A DNA stretch of 64,000 nucleotides, from assembly GCF_036320485.1 (NCBI RefSeq), contig NZ_CP132911.1, forward strand, positions 3,472,001-3,536,000. Reading direction: 5' to 3'. Each line of letters begins with the position of its first letter. The first letter of the stretch is position 1. The stretch comes from Dyella sp. A6 (GTDB lineage Bacteria > Pseudomonadota > Gammaproteobacteria > Xanthomonadales > Rhodanobacteraceae). Below the pieces are notes generated by a model that saw only the letters and a program-made list of their open reading frames with translations, was not told the DNA's origin and made no database searches. A program made the position numbers and the translations under genes. This document shows, piece after piece, positions 45,191-54,393 of this stretch.

Positions 45191-46483
45191 ATGGGAAAGA
45201 CGGGCGACGGCAAGCTGGGACTGTGGCCAGTGGTGGCCATCGGTATCGGCGGCATGGTCGGCGGCGGTATCTTCGCGGTACTCGGACTGGCGGTGCAGAT
45301 GGCCCACGGCGGCACGCCCGCGGCGTTCGCGGTGGCGGGGGCGGTGGCTCTGCTGACCGCGTACTCGTATGCGAAGCTCTCGGTGGCGTTTCCGAGTCGG
45401 GGTGGCACCGTCACCTTTCTCGACCGCGCCTTCGGGCCGGGCATGTTCACCGGCAGCCTGAACGTGCTGCTGTGGTTGAGCTACGTGGTGATGCTGTCGC
45501 TGTACGCACTGGCATTCGGCAGCTATGGCGCCACCTTTCTTCCGGCCGCCTGGCAGCCTCTGGGCAAGCACGTGCTGATCACGCTGGGCGTACTGCTTCT
45601 CACCGGCCTGAACCTGCTCAGCGCCGAGTGGATCGGCAAGGCGGAAAGCTGGATCGTGGGGCTGAAGGTGGCGATCCTGCTGGTGTTCGTGGTTGCTGGT
45701 CTGGCAACGGTGCACGCGACACGGATCGAACCCGCCAGTTGGGCGCCGTCGATGCAGCTGGTCGCCGGCGGCATGATCATCTTCCTCGCCTACGAGGGCT
45801 TCGAGCTGATCGCCAACACCGCGCTCGACGTGCGTGACGTGCAGCGTCTGCTGCCGCGGGCGTACTACATTTCGGTCGGCTTCGTGATCGCCCTGTACGT
45901 GCTGGTGTCGCTGGTGACCGTGGGCAACCTGCCGGTGGCGCAGATCGTGGCAGCCAAGGATTACGCGCTGGCGGAGGCAGCTCGGCCCTTCCTCGGCCAG
46001 GCCGGGTTCGCCCTGATCGCCGGTGCGGCGATGCTGTCCACGGCTTCGGCGATCAACGCCACCCTGTACGGCACCGCGCGGCTGAGCTACAGCATCGCGC
46101 GCGACGGCGAACTACCGTCGATGCTGGAACGCAAGGTCTGGGGACAGCCGGTCGAGGGGCTTCTGATCACCGCCGCGCTGACCCTGGTGATGGCCAACGG
46201 TTTCGACCTGCGCAGCATCTCCACCCTGGGCAGTGCGGGCTTCCTGCTGATCTTCGCCGCGGTGAATGCCGCCAACCTGCGCTGCGCAGACACCACCGGC
46301 GGACGCCGCTGGCTCTCCACATCCGGCATCCTCGCCTGCCTTGCCGCACTCGCCGCGCTGATCGTACAGACCGCGCACAGCGCCCCCGCCAAACTGTGGG
46401 TGCTCGCGGCGATGCTCGGCCTGGCGGTGCTGATCGAAGGCGGCTACCGCCTGGCCGGCAGGACGCTTCGACTGCCGCGCTAG
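45191..46483 (+). CDS. APC-superfamily amino-acid permease
   Basis: A 430-residue permease with about twelve hydrophobic helices. The opening GLWPVVAIGIGGMVGGGIFAVLG is the APC substrate-binding TM1 motif, and AVAGAVALLTAYSYAKLSVAFPSRGGTVTFLD follows the family. YEGFELIANTALDVRD is the TM6 region. The start at 45191 is chosen over the hydrophilic upstream extension to 45134. The substrate is unknown; amino acids or polyamines are usual. Confidence 0.88.
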   Translation: MGKTGDGKLGLWPVVAIGIGGMVGGGIFAVLGLAVQMAHGGTPAAFAVAGAVALLTAYSYAKLSVAFPSRGGTVTFLDRAFGPGMFTGSLNVLLWLSYVVMLSLYALAFGSYGATFLPAAWQPLGKHVLITLGVLLLTGLNLLSAEWIGKAESWIVGLKVAILLVFVVAGLATVHATRIEPASWAPSMQLVAGGMIIFLAYEGFELIANTALDVRDVQRLLPRAYYISVGFVIALYVLVSLVTVGNLPVAQIVAAKDYALAEAARPFLGQAGFALIAGAAMLSTASAINATLYGTARLSYSIARDGELPSMLERKVWGQPVEGLLITAALTLVMANGFDLRSISTLGSAGFLLIFAAVNAANLRCADTTGGRRWLSTSGILACLAALAALIVQTAHSAPAKLWVLAAMLGLAVLIEGGYRLAGRTLRLPR

Positions 46484-46640
46484 AGAGCCATCAGCTCAAG
46501 AGCCCTCCACCGGCAATGGCATACTTGGAGCCTGCAGGCTTGTTGGCGCGCAGCTTGGACAATGGCATCCGACTGCGCTTCAGTCTCGCCATGTCCCAGC
46601 TGGCCGAGTAGTCGTCCGCCGGAAGCGGCACTCGCGATTA

Positions 46641-46657
46641 CGCGGATGAATTCCGCG
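46641..46657. promoter_or_regulatory. Inverted repeat upstream of the DUF6624 gene
   Basis: CGCGGA (46641-46646) and TCCGCG (46652-46657) with a 5-nt centre, 52 nt before the ATG. It is a possible operator; the rest of the 225-nt gap shows no clear promoter. Confidence 0.3.
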
Positions 46658-46708
46658 ATGACGCCGATCACACCTGTTCATTTACATGCCACGGAAGGAG
46701 CCGACCTA

Positions 46709-47863
46709 ATGCACCGTTCCAGCTTCGCCATGCTGCTGTTGATGACCCTGACCGCAGCCTTTGATTTACATGCGGCGGAGATGAACATCCGCATCGATCC
46801 GTCGACCATCAGGCAACCGGCACTGCACCGCAGCTTGCTTGAGCTCGATCGCCAAGGACATGGCACGCTGGATAGCCCCGCGCTCACGGCGTTCAAGATG
46901 CTGATTGCCCGCTATGGCTGGCCCACGGTTCCGGCGGCAGGGCGCAAAGGCGTCGATGCAGCTGGCGACCTCGCCCTCCGTGCCAAGGGCGACTATGACT
47001 TCCAGAGCGCCCTGGAAAACGCCATGCAGTCGCGCATCGGCATGGACATAGATGCACGCGCTTTCGCACGACTCAACGATCGTATCGAAATACAACATGG
47101 TCATCCCCAGCAATTCGGCAGTCTGCTGGCGCTGGATCACGGCAAAGTCGTTACGAGCCCGCATGAGTCTGCCGCGAATGCCAATCCTTATCGCGATAGC
47201 ACGGGGTTGCCGCTACTAGGCCCGTGGCTACGCCAGGTACAACGTGCTGTCGATGCCGGCAACACCTTGCAGGCCATCGTAGCCACGCCGTCGCTGGCCA
47301 CGCCGTTGCACCGCGTGACATTGCCGAGGCTGCAAGCGGAGCTGGCCGCGATGGCCCGGGCCGATCAGCATTCGCGAAGTGCCTGGATGAGCACGGGATT
47401 CAAGCGTGGCTCGCCTGAAGAGGCGAATATGGAGCGACTTGATGCGGCACACCTGCAGCGGCTGCGAGTGATCCTAAAGCATCACGGCTTTCCGGATGCA
47501 ACAGAAGTGGGCCGGGACGGCGTAGAGAATTTCTGGCTGCTTTCTCAGCACGCCGTTAGTGATACCCCCTTCATGACCAAGGTGCTCGATCGCGCGCGCC
47601 CATTGATGCTGCGCGGCGAACTGTCGCATCACGACTACGCCTTGATGGTCGACCGTGTTCGGGTACAACAGGGCAGGAAGCAGATCTACGGCACGCAGAC
47701 ATCGATCCAGGATGGTCATTTTGTCCTTTATCCTATCGAGGATGCAGCTCACCTCGCTCAACGGCGTGCCCGCATGGGGCTGATGCCAGAGGCCGAATAT
47801 CTGAAAATGGGCGAGCAAATGCTCCGCCACTCCCACTCCACATCCAACGCCAGGAAATCCTGA
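46709..47863 (+). CDS. Exported protein with two DUF6624-like repeats
   Basis: A 384-residue secreted protein (signal MHRSSFAMLLLMTLTAAFDLHA-A). It holds two copies of a pattern I associate with DUF6624: LIARYGWPTVPAAGRKGVDAAGDLALRAKGDYDFQ near residues 60-95, and ILKHHGFPDATEVGRDGVENFWLLSQHAVSDTPF near 255-290, each followed by a helix and a Q(H)GR/HxQ-(I/Q)YG(T/S) segment. The second copy keeps the QHA motif; the first has lost it. Function is unknown. AGGAG precedes the start, and a hydrolase gene follows after 4 nt. Confidence 0.7.
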   Translation: MHRSSFAMLLLMTLTAAFDLHAAEMNIRIDPSTIRQPALHRSLLELDRQGHGTLDSPALTAFKMLIARYGWPTVPAAGRKGVDAAGDLALRAKGDYDFQSALENAMQSRIGMDIDARAFARLNDRIEIQHGHPQQFGSLLALDHGKVVTSPHESAANANPYRDSTGLPLLGPWLRQVQRAVDAGNTLQAIVATPSLATPLHRVTLPRLQAELAAMARADQHSRSAWMSTGFKRGSPEEANMERLDAAHLQRLRVILKHHGFPDATEVGRDGVENFWLLSQHAVSDTPFMTKVLDRARPLMLRGELSHHDYALMVDRVRVQQGRKQIYGTQTSIQDGHFVLYPIEDAAHLAQRRARMGLMPEAEYLKMGEQMLRHSHSTSNARKS

Positions 47864-47867
47864 GCCC

Positions 47868-48854
47868 ATGTCTGCAACCCATCCGCCCCAGCGTCCTCTC
47901 TGGCAGCGCATGCTGCTGCGCCGCCTGAAGTTTCTCGCCGTCGTGGCGGTGCTGCTGGCTCTTCTGCTTGGTGGCAGCTACCTGTTCGCCCCGCGCCTGC
48001 TGATGCGCGCGGATACGGCGCGCAAGGCCATGGCCGCGCACCTGGAAGAGAAGTCGATCCAGGCTGGCGACACGCGCTGGTCGTACTACGAGGGTGGCAC
48101 AGGGCCGACCATCGTGCTGCTGCATGGCTTCGATTCGGACAAGCAGGTCTGGCTGCCGGTGGCACAACTGCTGACACCGCACTTCCACCTGATCATTCCC
48201 GACCTGCCAGGCTGGGGACGTTCCTCGCGGATACCCGATGGCAACTATGACATCGATGCGCAGGCTGCACGGCTGCAGGCCTTCATGCAGGCACTTGGGG
48301 TCGGCCAGGTGCTGCTGGTGGGCCATTCGATGGGCGGCGCCATCGCCGGCGTCTATGCCGCGGAACATCCCGCGCACGTGGACGGACTCGCGCTGCTGGA
48401 CAGCTTCGGCCTGAAGTCCCGCGAAAACGCCTTCGACAAGGCGGCTCTGGCGGGCCAGGACCCGTTCGCCTACACCGACCGTGCCGGCTTCGAACGTGCC
48501 CTGGCCCTGGCCTTCGACACGCCGCCGCACATTCCCGGCCGTTTCGTGGACGCCCTGGTGAAGCAGAACACCCAGCGCCACGCCTTCATCCAGCGTACCT
48601 TCGACGCCCTGCGCCAGCCGGACCAGGCACTGTCGCTGCAGAACCGCCTGGGCCAGCTGACCATGCCCGTGCTGGGCCTGTGGTGCCACGACGACCGCAT
48701 CGTCGACATCTCGGCAATGGACAGCCTGCGCAGCGGGTTGACCCACGCCAGCGCGATCAGTTCGACCATGCTGATCGGCTGCGGCCACATGCCGATGCTG
48801 GAGAAGCCGCAGGAAACCGCGCAGGCACTCACCGCCTTTGCCCTGTCGCATTGA
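47868..48854 (+). CDS. Membrane-anchored alpha/beta hydrolase
   Basis: A 328-residue hydrolase with an N-terminal transmembrane anchor (residues about 20-42). The domain shows VLLHGFDSDKQVW, the nucleophile LLVGHSMGGAIAG, the acid in LWCHDDRIVD and the catalytic His in GCGHMPMLEKP. It resembles lipases/esterases such as LipA or the MhpC group. Translation is probably coupled to the DUF6624 gene (4-nt gap). The substrate is unknown; a lipid ester is plausible. Confidence 0.87.
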   Translation: MSATHPPQRPLWQRMLLRRLKFLAVVAVLLALLLGGSYLFAPRLLMRADTARKAMAAHLEEKSIQAGDTRWSYYEGGTGPTIVLLHGFDSDKQVWLPVAQLLTPHFHLIIPDLPGWGRSSRIPDGNYDIDAQAARLQAFMQALGVGQVLLVGHSMGGAIAGVYAAEHPAHVDGLALLDSFGLKSRENAFDKAALAGQDPFAYTDRAGFERALALAFDTPPHIPGRFVDALVKQNTQRHAFIQRTFDALRQPDQALSLQNRLGQLTMPVLGLWCHDDRIVDISAMDSLRSGLTHASAISSTMLIGCGHMPMLEKPQETAQALTAFALSH

Positions 48855-48960
48855 GCGTGCTTGCGGCATGATACCCACCATACCCGTAAGCATGGACGAG
48901 ACCCCTGCTCACGCGGGAGTCAGCCTGACTATGGGCATCATGTAGGGCTCAAGGATGGCA

Positions 48961-49005
48961 GCGCCAGGGGGAATCCGTGCAACGGTTCCGCGGCAGGCGC
49001 GTTTT
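48961..49005 (+). other. Nested hairpin before the fatty-acid-hydroxylase gene
   Basis: Outer arms GCGCC (48961-48965) and GGCGC (48996-49000) enclose GGAA-CCGT / ACGG-TTCC (48970-48989, one bulged T), followed by GTTTT. It could be a terminator of the upstream hydrolase gene or a leader structure 20 nt before the next gene. The 171-nt gap matches no riboswitch that I recognise. Confidence 0.4.
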
Positions 49006-49025
49006 CTGACGAGAAGACGAGAGCT

Positions 49026-49631
49026 ATGCAACAGCAGTCAAGCAAGCGGAACATCATGCACAGTACCCTGGATGCCATCATCCGGATGTCATCCACTCGG
49101 GCCAATTACTGGGCCGAAGTGGTGCTGGACGCCATTCTGGGCATGGTCCTGCTGGTCGCAGGCTGGCATCACAGCGACAGCCTGGCGGTCGTCGCCCTGG
49201 CCGCAGCAACTGGCCTGCTGGCCTTCAGCTTCATCGAATATTTCTTCCACCGCTGGATGTTCCATACGCGGATCCCGCTGTTCACGCAGGGGCACAACAA
49301 GCATCACGAGCATCCGCTGGGTTACGACTCGCTGCCGTTCTTCCTGCCCGCGGCGGTGCTCGGCGGCCTGACCGCGTTGTGCCTGCTGCTGCTGCCGACC
49401 GGTTTCGCGCTGGTGATGCTTGGCATGGTGACCTTCGGCTACGTCGCCTACGGGGTCAGCCATTTCGTGATCCACCATGTGCGCTTCAAGAGCGCGCTGA
49501 TGCGTCGCTGGGCCGCCAGCCATCACGTCCACCATTACCACCCGCACAGCAACTTCGGCGTCACTTCGCCGCTATGGGACCATCTGCTGGGCACCCGCTA
49601 CGTGCGCCAGCCACGTCAACCGCAGACCTGA
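49026..49631 (+). CDS. Fatty-acid-hydroxylase / sterol-desaturase superfamily protein
   Basis: A 201-residue membrane protein with histidine clusters of the di-iron hydroxylase superfamily: FHRWMFH, QGHNKHHEHPLGYDS, SHFVIHHVRFKS and ASHHVHHYHPHSNFGVTSPLWDHLLGT. Four hydrophobic stretches separate them. Members hydroxylate fatty acids, sterols or carotenoids. The start at 49026 is plausible but weakly supported; 49056 is an alternative. Confidence 0.85.
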   Translation: MQQQSSKRNIMHSTLDAIIRMSSTRANYWAEVVLDAILGMVLLVAGWHHSDSLAVVALAAATGLLAFSFIEYFFHRWMFHTRIPLFTQGHNKHHEHPLGYDSLPFFLPAAVLGGLTALCLLLLPTGFALVMLGMVTFGYVAYGVSHFVIHHVRFKSALMRRWAASHHVHHYHPHSNFGVTSPLWDHLLGTRYVRQPRQPQT

Positions 49632-49640
49632 CGACACGCC

Positions 49641-50213
49641 TTAAAGCAGCCAGGGAATCAGGGCCTTCGTGCGCCGCATGTAATCCTCATAGACGGCACC
49701 GAACACTTCGCGCATCCAACGCTCCTCGTGGCGCAGCTTGTACCAGAAACTGCCCGCGACCAGGGCCAGCGCCAGCAGGTCGCGCCACTGCCCCAGTGCC
49801 AAGGCGGTTCCGGCCAGCCCCAGCAGCATGCCGGTGTAGATCGGGTGGCGTACCCAACGATACGGCCCCTGCTGCACCAGCTCGTGATCCTGCTTGACCT
49901 GCACGTCGGCGCTCCAGTTGCGCCCGAGCACCACCCGCGCCCAGCAGGCAAAACCCAGTCCGCACAGCAGCACCAGCATGCCCACACACCACCATGCCGG
50001 CGAAGCGGGCAGGAAGCGGCCGTAGAACTCGCTGGTACGTGGTCCGTGCATGAACAGGATGACGAAAGCCAGCACCATCGGCACGCGATAAAGCAGCTGC
50101 GAGCCCATGCTGTCCTCGCGTGCCGGCGCCTTCACGCCACGCGCGCTCCAGGCCCAGTAGAGCAGCCATGCGACCCAGACCAGCGCGACAGCGGTGTCGT
50201 CAACGGATGCCAT
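49641..50213 (-). CDS. Isoprenylcysteine carboxyl methyltransferase (ICMT)-family membrane protein
   Basis: A 190-residue polytopic protein with about five helices and the C-terminal SAM-binding signature GPYRWVRHPIYTGMLLGLAG and HEERWMREVFGAVYEDYMRRTKALIP, which is the PEMT/ICMT family pattern. Bacterial members methylate small lipids or are uncharacterised. The start at 50213 is chosen by homology of length; 50252 is possible. It converges with the hydroxylase gene. Confidence 0.85.
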   Translation of the reverse strand: MASVDDTAVALVWVAWLLYWAWSARGVKAPAREDSMGSQLLYRVPMVLAFVILFMHGPRTSEFYGRFLPASPAWWCVGMLVLLCGLGFACWARVVLGRNWSADVQVKQDHELVQQGPYRWVRHPIYTGMLLGLAGTALALGQWRDLLALALVAGSFWYKLRHEERWMREVFGAVYEDYMRRTKALIPWLL

Positions 50214-50318
50214 GACGGATGCCCCAGCAGCGGTGAGGCCAACATCTTGCACGCTGTCGACCCGGCGATCGAGTGACGATTGTCAGCCACCTTCCGGCCA
50301 CGCCATGGCCCGACCGGC

Positions 50319-51089
50319 TCAGTCGGCCACGTCGGCCACCAGCCGGTCCAGCTCGGCCTTCAGGCTGGAGCCGTTCACCCGCAACCAGTCGCGCTGCTCG
50401 CGCCAGTCGGGATAGAGGCTCTCCACCAGTGCCCAGAATCGCGGCGCATGACTGCGGACTCGCAGATGACACAGCTCGTGCACCAGCACATAGCGCAGCG
50501 CCGCAGGCGGGGCGAGTGCCAGCGCCAGATCGAGATTGATGCGGTCGCGCGTATCCAGGCTGCCCCACAGGCTCTTCAGCGGACGCACCCGCACGGCCGT
50601 GGGCGCCAGCCCGAGCCGCGGCACGTAACCGGCCAGCCAGCGCGACACATCACGCCGGATCAGCGCCTCGAAGTGCGAGGCCAGCAGGCCACGCGCCACC
50701 GGCAGGGCCCGGGTGTGGGGACGCGGAATGACCAGGGTCAGGCCGCCATCGAACGGCTCGATGCGCGGGTACGGCCCCTCTGCCCAGTCCAGCGTGGCGG
50801 ACTCGCCGCGCAGGGGAAAGTCGACCGCATGCCCCAACCGCAGCGGCGGCAGCGGCTTCACGATCAGGTTCAGCTCGTCCAGTTTCTGCTCCAGCCACTC
50901 GGCATGGCTGCGCAGGAAGGCGCTGACCTGCGCCGGATGGGTACCATGCGGATAAGACACCCGCGCGCCCTTGGGTGTCACCGTCAGCCGCAAGCGGCGT
51001 GCACGCGGATGCGCGGCCTTCAACACCCGGATGGTGTTGCCGCGCGCCGTCGCCAGTTCCAGCCAGTCGCCTTCGAGATGCTGCGCCAT
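50319..51089 (-). CDS. YgjP-like metallopeptidase (DUF45)
   Basis: A 256-residue protein of the M48-related YgjP/DUF45 family, with the zinc motif LVHELCHLRVRSHAPRFW (HExxH then a distal His) and the upstream KSLWGSLDTRDRINLDLALALAP typical of the family. It has no signal peptide, so it is cytoplasmic. The N-terminal MAQHLEGDWLELATARGNTIRVL supports the start at 51089. Its physiological substrate is unknown. Confidence 0.9.
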   Translation of the reverse strand: MAQHLEGDWLELATARGNTIRVLKAAHPRARRLRLTVTPKGARVSYPHGTHPAQVSAFLRSHAEWLEQKLDELNLIVKPLPPLRLGHAVDFPLRGESATLDWAEGPYPRIEPFDGGLTLVIPRPHTRALPVARGLLASHFEALIRRDVSRWLAGYVPRLGLAPTAVRVRPLKSLWGSLDTRDRINLDLALALAPPAALRYVLVHELCHLRVRSHAPRFWALVESLYPDWREQRDWLRVNGSSLKAELDRLVADVAD

Positions 51090-51221
51090 GTCGTGTGCCC
51101 AAACCGCCGGTGCGCTTCGCAGGTCGAAAACGCGTCCGGGACGACAGTATGTGGGGAAGCGCCCACCCTTGCGCAAGGGTCTCGCACAGGACGGCCCGGC
51201 AGGCCTTGGCAGGCGCGAATC

Positions 51222-52139
51222 TCAGCCGTCGCTGGGACGCGGCAAACCGAACCATTCCTCGAGCTTGGCCAGCAGCCGCTCCAGTTCCAGCGTCAGCAGG
51301 GCGAAGCCCGCGTCCGCCTCGGCGGCGGCATCTTCGTGACTGTCGCCCAGCTCGTCGGTCACCACATCGAGGAATTTCAGCTTGCGCACCACCAGATCCT
51401 CGCCCAGCACGAAACTCATGCGATCGTCGAACACCAGGCCAAGCTGGAACACCTGCTTGCCATTGCGCAGGTGCTCCTTGACCTCGTCCGCATCCAGGTC
51501 CTGACGGCGGCACCTGGCAATGGCACCAGTGGCGCTGGCCGGGTCGCGCAGCTCGCATTCGTCGCCCAGCGCCAGGCCTGCCGGCAGGTTGCCACCGGCC
51601 AGCCAGTCGGTCATCAGCACGCGCGGACCTTCCTCCGGCGCCAGCGGTACGGCCGGAAAACTGCCCAGCGCCTCGCGGATCTGGGTCAGCGCGTTCTCCG
51701 CCGACTTGCGGCTGGAGGTGTCCAGCACCAGCCAGCCGTTTTTCGTATCCACGTAGGCGGACAGCCGCGAGTTGCGCACGAAGGCGCGCGGCAGCAGTTC
51801 GTTGAGCAGGTCTTCCTTCAGCCGCTTGCGCTCGCGACCGCCGACCTTGCGGCCTTCCTCTTCGGCGATCTTGCGCACCTTGCGCTGCAGCTCGTCGTTG
51901 ACCACCGCCGACGGCAACAGCTTGTCCTCGCCACCCACGGTGAGCCAGGTGCAGTGCTTCACCGCATGGGTCAGCGCGGCCTCCTCACCCCGGCCGATCG
52001 GCGGCACAAAGCCGCGCGTGGCCATTTCCTGCGGACCGCAGGGGCGCAGGCGGTGTTCACCCAGCACCTCGTCGAGGCGCTTGAGATCGTCGGCAACGGC
52101 AGGGGAAAAGCGGAACAGCGTGAGGTTGCGGAAGAACAT
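51222..52139 (-). CDS. rdgC: Recombination-associated protein RdgC
   Basis: RdgC (305 residues) forms a ring dimer on double-stranded DNA and restrains RecA. It starts MFFRNLTLFRFSPAV and has the family segments CGPQEMATRGFVPPIG, KLLPSAVVNDEL, LPRAFVRNSRLSAYVD and LVFDDRMSFVLGEDLVVRKLKFLDV. It is a single gene; a hairpin (52162-52179) separates it from tyrB upstream. Confidence 0.96.
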   Translation of the reverse strand: MFFRNLTLFRFSPAVADDLKRLDEVLGEHRLRPCGPQEMATRGFVPPIGRGEEAALTHAVKHCTWLTVGGEDKLLPSAVVNDELQRKVRKIAEEEGRKVGGRERKRLKEDLLNELLPRAFVRNSRLSAYVDTKNGWLVLDTSSRKSAENALTQIREALGSFPAVPLAPEEGPRVLMTDWLAGGNLPAGLALGDECELRDPASATGAIARCRRQDLDADEVKEHLRNGKQVFQLGLVFDDRMSFVLGEDLVVRKLKFLDVVTDELGDSHEDAAAEADAGFALLTLELERLLAKLEEWFGLPRPSDG

Positions 52140-52161
52140 GCGATTTCCATGAAGATGCGAA

Positions 52162-52179
52162 GGCCGCCTTGCGGCGGCC
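52162..52179. terminator. Hairpin between tyrB and rdgC
   Basis: GGCCGCC (52162-52168) pairs with GGCGGCC (52173-52179) around TTGC. It lies in the 66-nt gap after the tyrB stop on the minus strand; the U-tract is poor. Confidence 0.4.
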
Positions 52180-52205
52180 ATGCGCAATAGAACGAACCGG
52201 ATCGA

Positions 52206-53408
52206 TCAGGCGCAGACGGCGGCGACAGCCCGCGTCACATAGTCCAGATTGCCCGTATTCAGGGCCGCCACGCAAATGCGGCCGCTGGACAGCGCGTAGA
52301 TGGCGTATTCCTCGCGCAGGCGATCCACCTGCTCCTTGGACAGGCCCGAGTACGAGAACATGCCCGCCTGGCGGTTGATGAAGCCGAAATCCGGCGCGCC
52401 CAGGGCCGCCAGCTTGTCCACCATGCCGGCACGCATCGCGTGGATGCGCTCGCGCATCGCGCCCAGTTCCTGTTCCCAGCGCGCACGCAGTTCCACGCTG
52501 CCAAGCACGCCGGCCACCAGCTTGCCGCCATGCGTGGCCGGGCTGGAGTAGTTGGCGCGGATGGTCTGCTTGATCTTCGAACGCAGCCGATCGGCCTCTT
52601 CGCGATCCGCGCCCACGAAGGACAGCGCGCCGACCCGCTCGCCATACAGCGAGAACGACTTGGAGTACGAATTCGCCACCACGAAAGCCTGGATGCCCGA
52701 GTCGGCCAGCAGGCGCACGGCGGTGGCATCGGCATCGGTGCCCTTGTCGAAGCCCTGGTAGGCCATGTCCACGAACGGCAGCAGGTTGCGCTCCTTCAGC
52801 AGCGCGATCACCTGGCCCCACTGCGCTTCGTCGAGGTCGACACCGGTGGGATTGTGGCAGCAGGCGTGCAGCAGCACCACGGTGCCGGGCTCCAGCTTGC
52901 CGAGATCCTCCAGCATGCCGGCGAAATCCAGCCCCCGCGTCGGGGCGTGGTAGTAGCGGTAATCGAGCAGCTTGAAGCCCGCGGTACGGAACACCGCATG
53001 GTGATTGCCCCAGCTCGGGTCGCTGATCGCCAGGGTGGCCTTGTCGCCAAGCACCTGCTTCAGCAGGTCAGCCCCCACCCGCAGTGCGCCACTGCCGCCG
53101 ATGGTCTGCGCGGTGGCCACGCGGCCGGCTTCCAGCAGCGGCGACTCCTCACCGAACAGCAGCTTCTGGGTAGCCAGGTTGTAGGCCGGCAGGCCATCGA
53201 TCGGCAGATAGCCGCGCGGCTGCTCGTCGCGCGCCAGCGCCTGTTCAACCTCGCGCACCGCCTGCAGCACGGGCACCCGGCCCTGCTCGTCGACGTAGAT
53301 ACCCACGCCCAGATTCACCTTGGTCGCACGCGGATCGGCAAGGTAGCGCTCGGTAAGTCCCAGGATCGGATCGCCCGGGGCCATTTCAACGGATGCAAAA
53401 AGGGACAC
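52206..53408 (-). CDS. tyrB: Aromatic/aspartate aminotransferase (class I)
   Basis: A PLP enzyme of 400 residues from aminotransferase fold type I, the AspC/TyrB branch. It begins (GTG) MSLFASVEMAPGDPILGLTERY, with VNLGVGIYVDE, GGSGALRVGADLL, SDPSWGNHHAVF, CCHNPTGVDLD and the PLP-binding lysine in NSYSKSFSLYGERVG. It transfers amino groups between aspartate/aromatic amino acids and 2-oxoglutarate. TyrB versus AspC preference cannot be judged from sequence. Only 5 nt separate it from ttcA, so the two form an operon. Confidence 0.93.
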   Translation of the reverse strand: MSLFASVEMAPGDPILGLTERYLADPRATKVNLGVGIYVDEQGRVPVLQAVREVEQALARDEQPRGYLPIDGLPAYNLATQKLLFGEESPLLEAGRVATAQTIGGSGALRVGADLLKQVLGDKATLAISDPSWGNHHAVFRTAGFKLLDYRYYHAPTRGLDFAGMLEDLGKLEPGTVVLLHACCHNPTGVDLDEAQWGQVIALLKERNLLPFVDMAYQGFDKGTDADATAVRLLADSGIQAFVVANSYSKSFSLYGERVGALSFVGADREEADRLRSKIKQTIRANYSSPATHGGKLVAGVLGSVELRARWEQELGAMRERIHAMRAGMVDKLAALGAPDFGFINRQAGMFSYSGLSKEQVDRLREEYAIYALSSGRICVAALNTGNLDYVTRAVAAVCA

Positions 53409-53413
53409 GGCTT

Positions 53414-54295
53414 CTACTCGTCTTCGAATGAATGGATGGATGGACGTATGGACGTCCGATTATCGCCGGTATTGGCGTCTTCGCGACACCCCTCGGCGCG
53501 CAACGACGCGAAATCGAACAGGCTGCGGTCAGCCAGTTGCGAGGGAGCCACGCTGCCCAGCGCGCGGAAAATGGTCTCGCTGCGCCCCGGATGCTGCGCA
53601 TCCCACTCGTCCAGCATGCGCCGCACCTGCCGGCGCTGCAGGTTTTCCTGCGAGCCGCAGAGATTACACGGAATGATCGGGAAGCCGCGCTGGCCCGCGT
53701 ACTCGGCGATATCGTCCTCGCGGCAATAGGCAAGCGGGCGGATCACCACGTGCCGGCCGTCGTCCGAGCGCAATTTGGGCGGCATCGCCTTGAGGCTGCC
53801 CTGGTGGAACAGGTTGAGGAAAAAGGTGGCCAGGATGTCGTCGCGGTGATGACCCAGTGCGATCTTGCTGATGCCATTGGCCGCCGCCCAGGCGTACAGC
53901 GCGCCGCGTCGCAGCCGCGAGCACAGCCCGCACATCGTCCGGCCCGCGGGAATGACCCGCGTCACCGTGCTGTAGGTGTCCTGCTCGATGACATGGAACG
54001 GCACCCCGCGCTGGCGCAGGTAGTCCGGCAGCACATGCGTGGGGAAACCCGGCTGCTTCTGGTCCAGGTTGACCGCGATCAGCTCGAAGCGGACCGGCGC
54101 CTTCGCCTGCAGCGCCAGCAGCATGTCCAGCAGGGTGTACGAGTCCTTGCCCCCGGACAGGCAGACCATCACCCGGTCGCCGTCCTCGATCATGCCGAAA
54201 TCGCCGATCGCCTGGCCGGTCAGCCGCTGCAGGCGCGCAGCAACGCGGCCGGCATCGCGCGACACGGGAGAAGCAAGGGCGGAATCGGCGGACAT
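53414..54295 (-). CDS. ttcA: tRNA 2-thiocytidine(32) synthetase TtcA
   Basis: A 293-residue adenylating enzyme that thiolates C32 of tRNA. The PP-loop reads [14 protein letters not shown]. Iron-sulfur cluster cysteines occur in [10 protein letters not shown] and [28 protein letters not shown] and [12 protein letters not shown] are also diagnostic. The start is ATG at 54295. The C-terminal tail (about residues 280-293) is encoded by a tetranucleotide-repeat region and is unlikely to be conserved. Confidence 0.96.
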   Translation of the reverse strand: MSADSALASPVSRDAGRVAARLQRLTGQAIGDFGMIEDGDRVMVCLSGGKDSYTLLDMLLALQAKAPVRFELIAVNLDQKQPGFPTHVLPDYLRQRGVPFHVIEQDTYSTVTRVIPAGRTMCGLCSRLRRGALYAWAAANGISKIALGHHRDDILATFFLNLFHQGSLKAMPPKLRSDDGRHVVIRPLAYCREDDIAEYAGQRGFPIIPCNLCGSQENLQRRQVRRMLDEWDAQHPGRSETIFRALGSVAPSQLADRSLFDFASLRAEGCREDANTGDNRTSIRPSIHSFEDE

Positions 54296-54393
54296 GACTC
54301 GGGACAAGCGGAAAAGGTCACCATTGTAGCCCGCTCGCTGGTTGTCATCCGGCGGCGTTACACTTGCCGACCATCGCCCCTGCCGTTCATGCC

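Noticed and set aside
46516..46611. 31-codon frame (MAYLEPAGLLARSL...) before the DUF6624 gene.
   Set aside because: Plausible-looking but lacks a ribosome-binding site and any recognisable match. Too short to support from sequence alone.
49006..49012. CTGACGA core, reminiscent of the hammerhead ribozyme CUGANGA box.
   Set aside because: The required stem II followed by GAAA and the flanking stems are absent.
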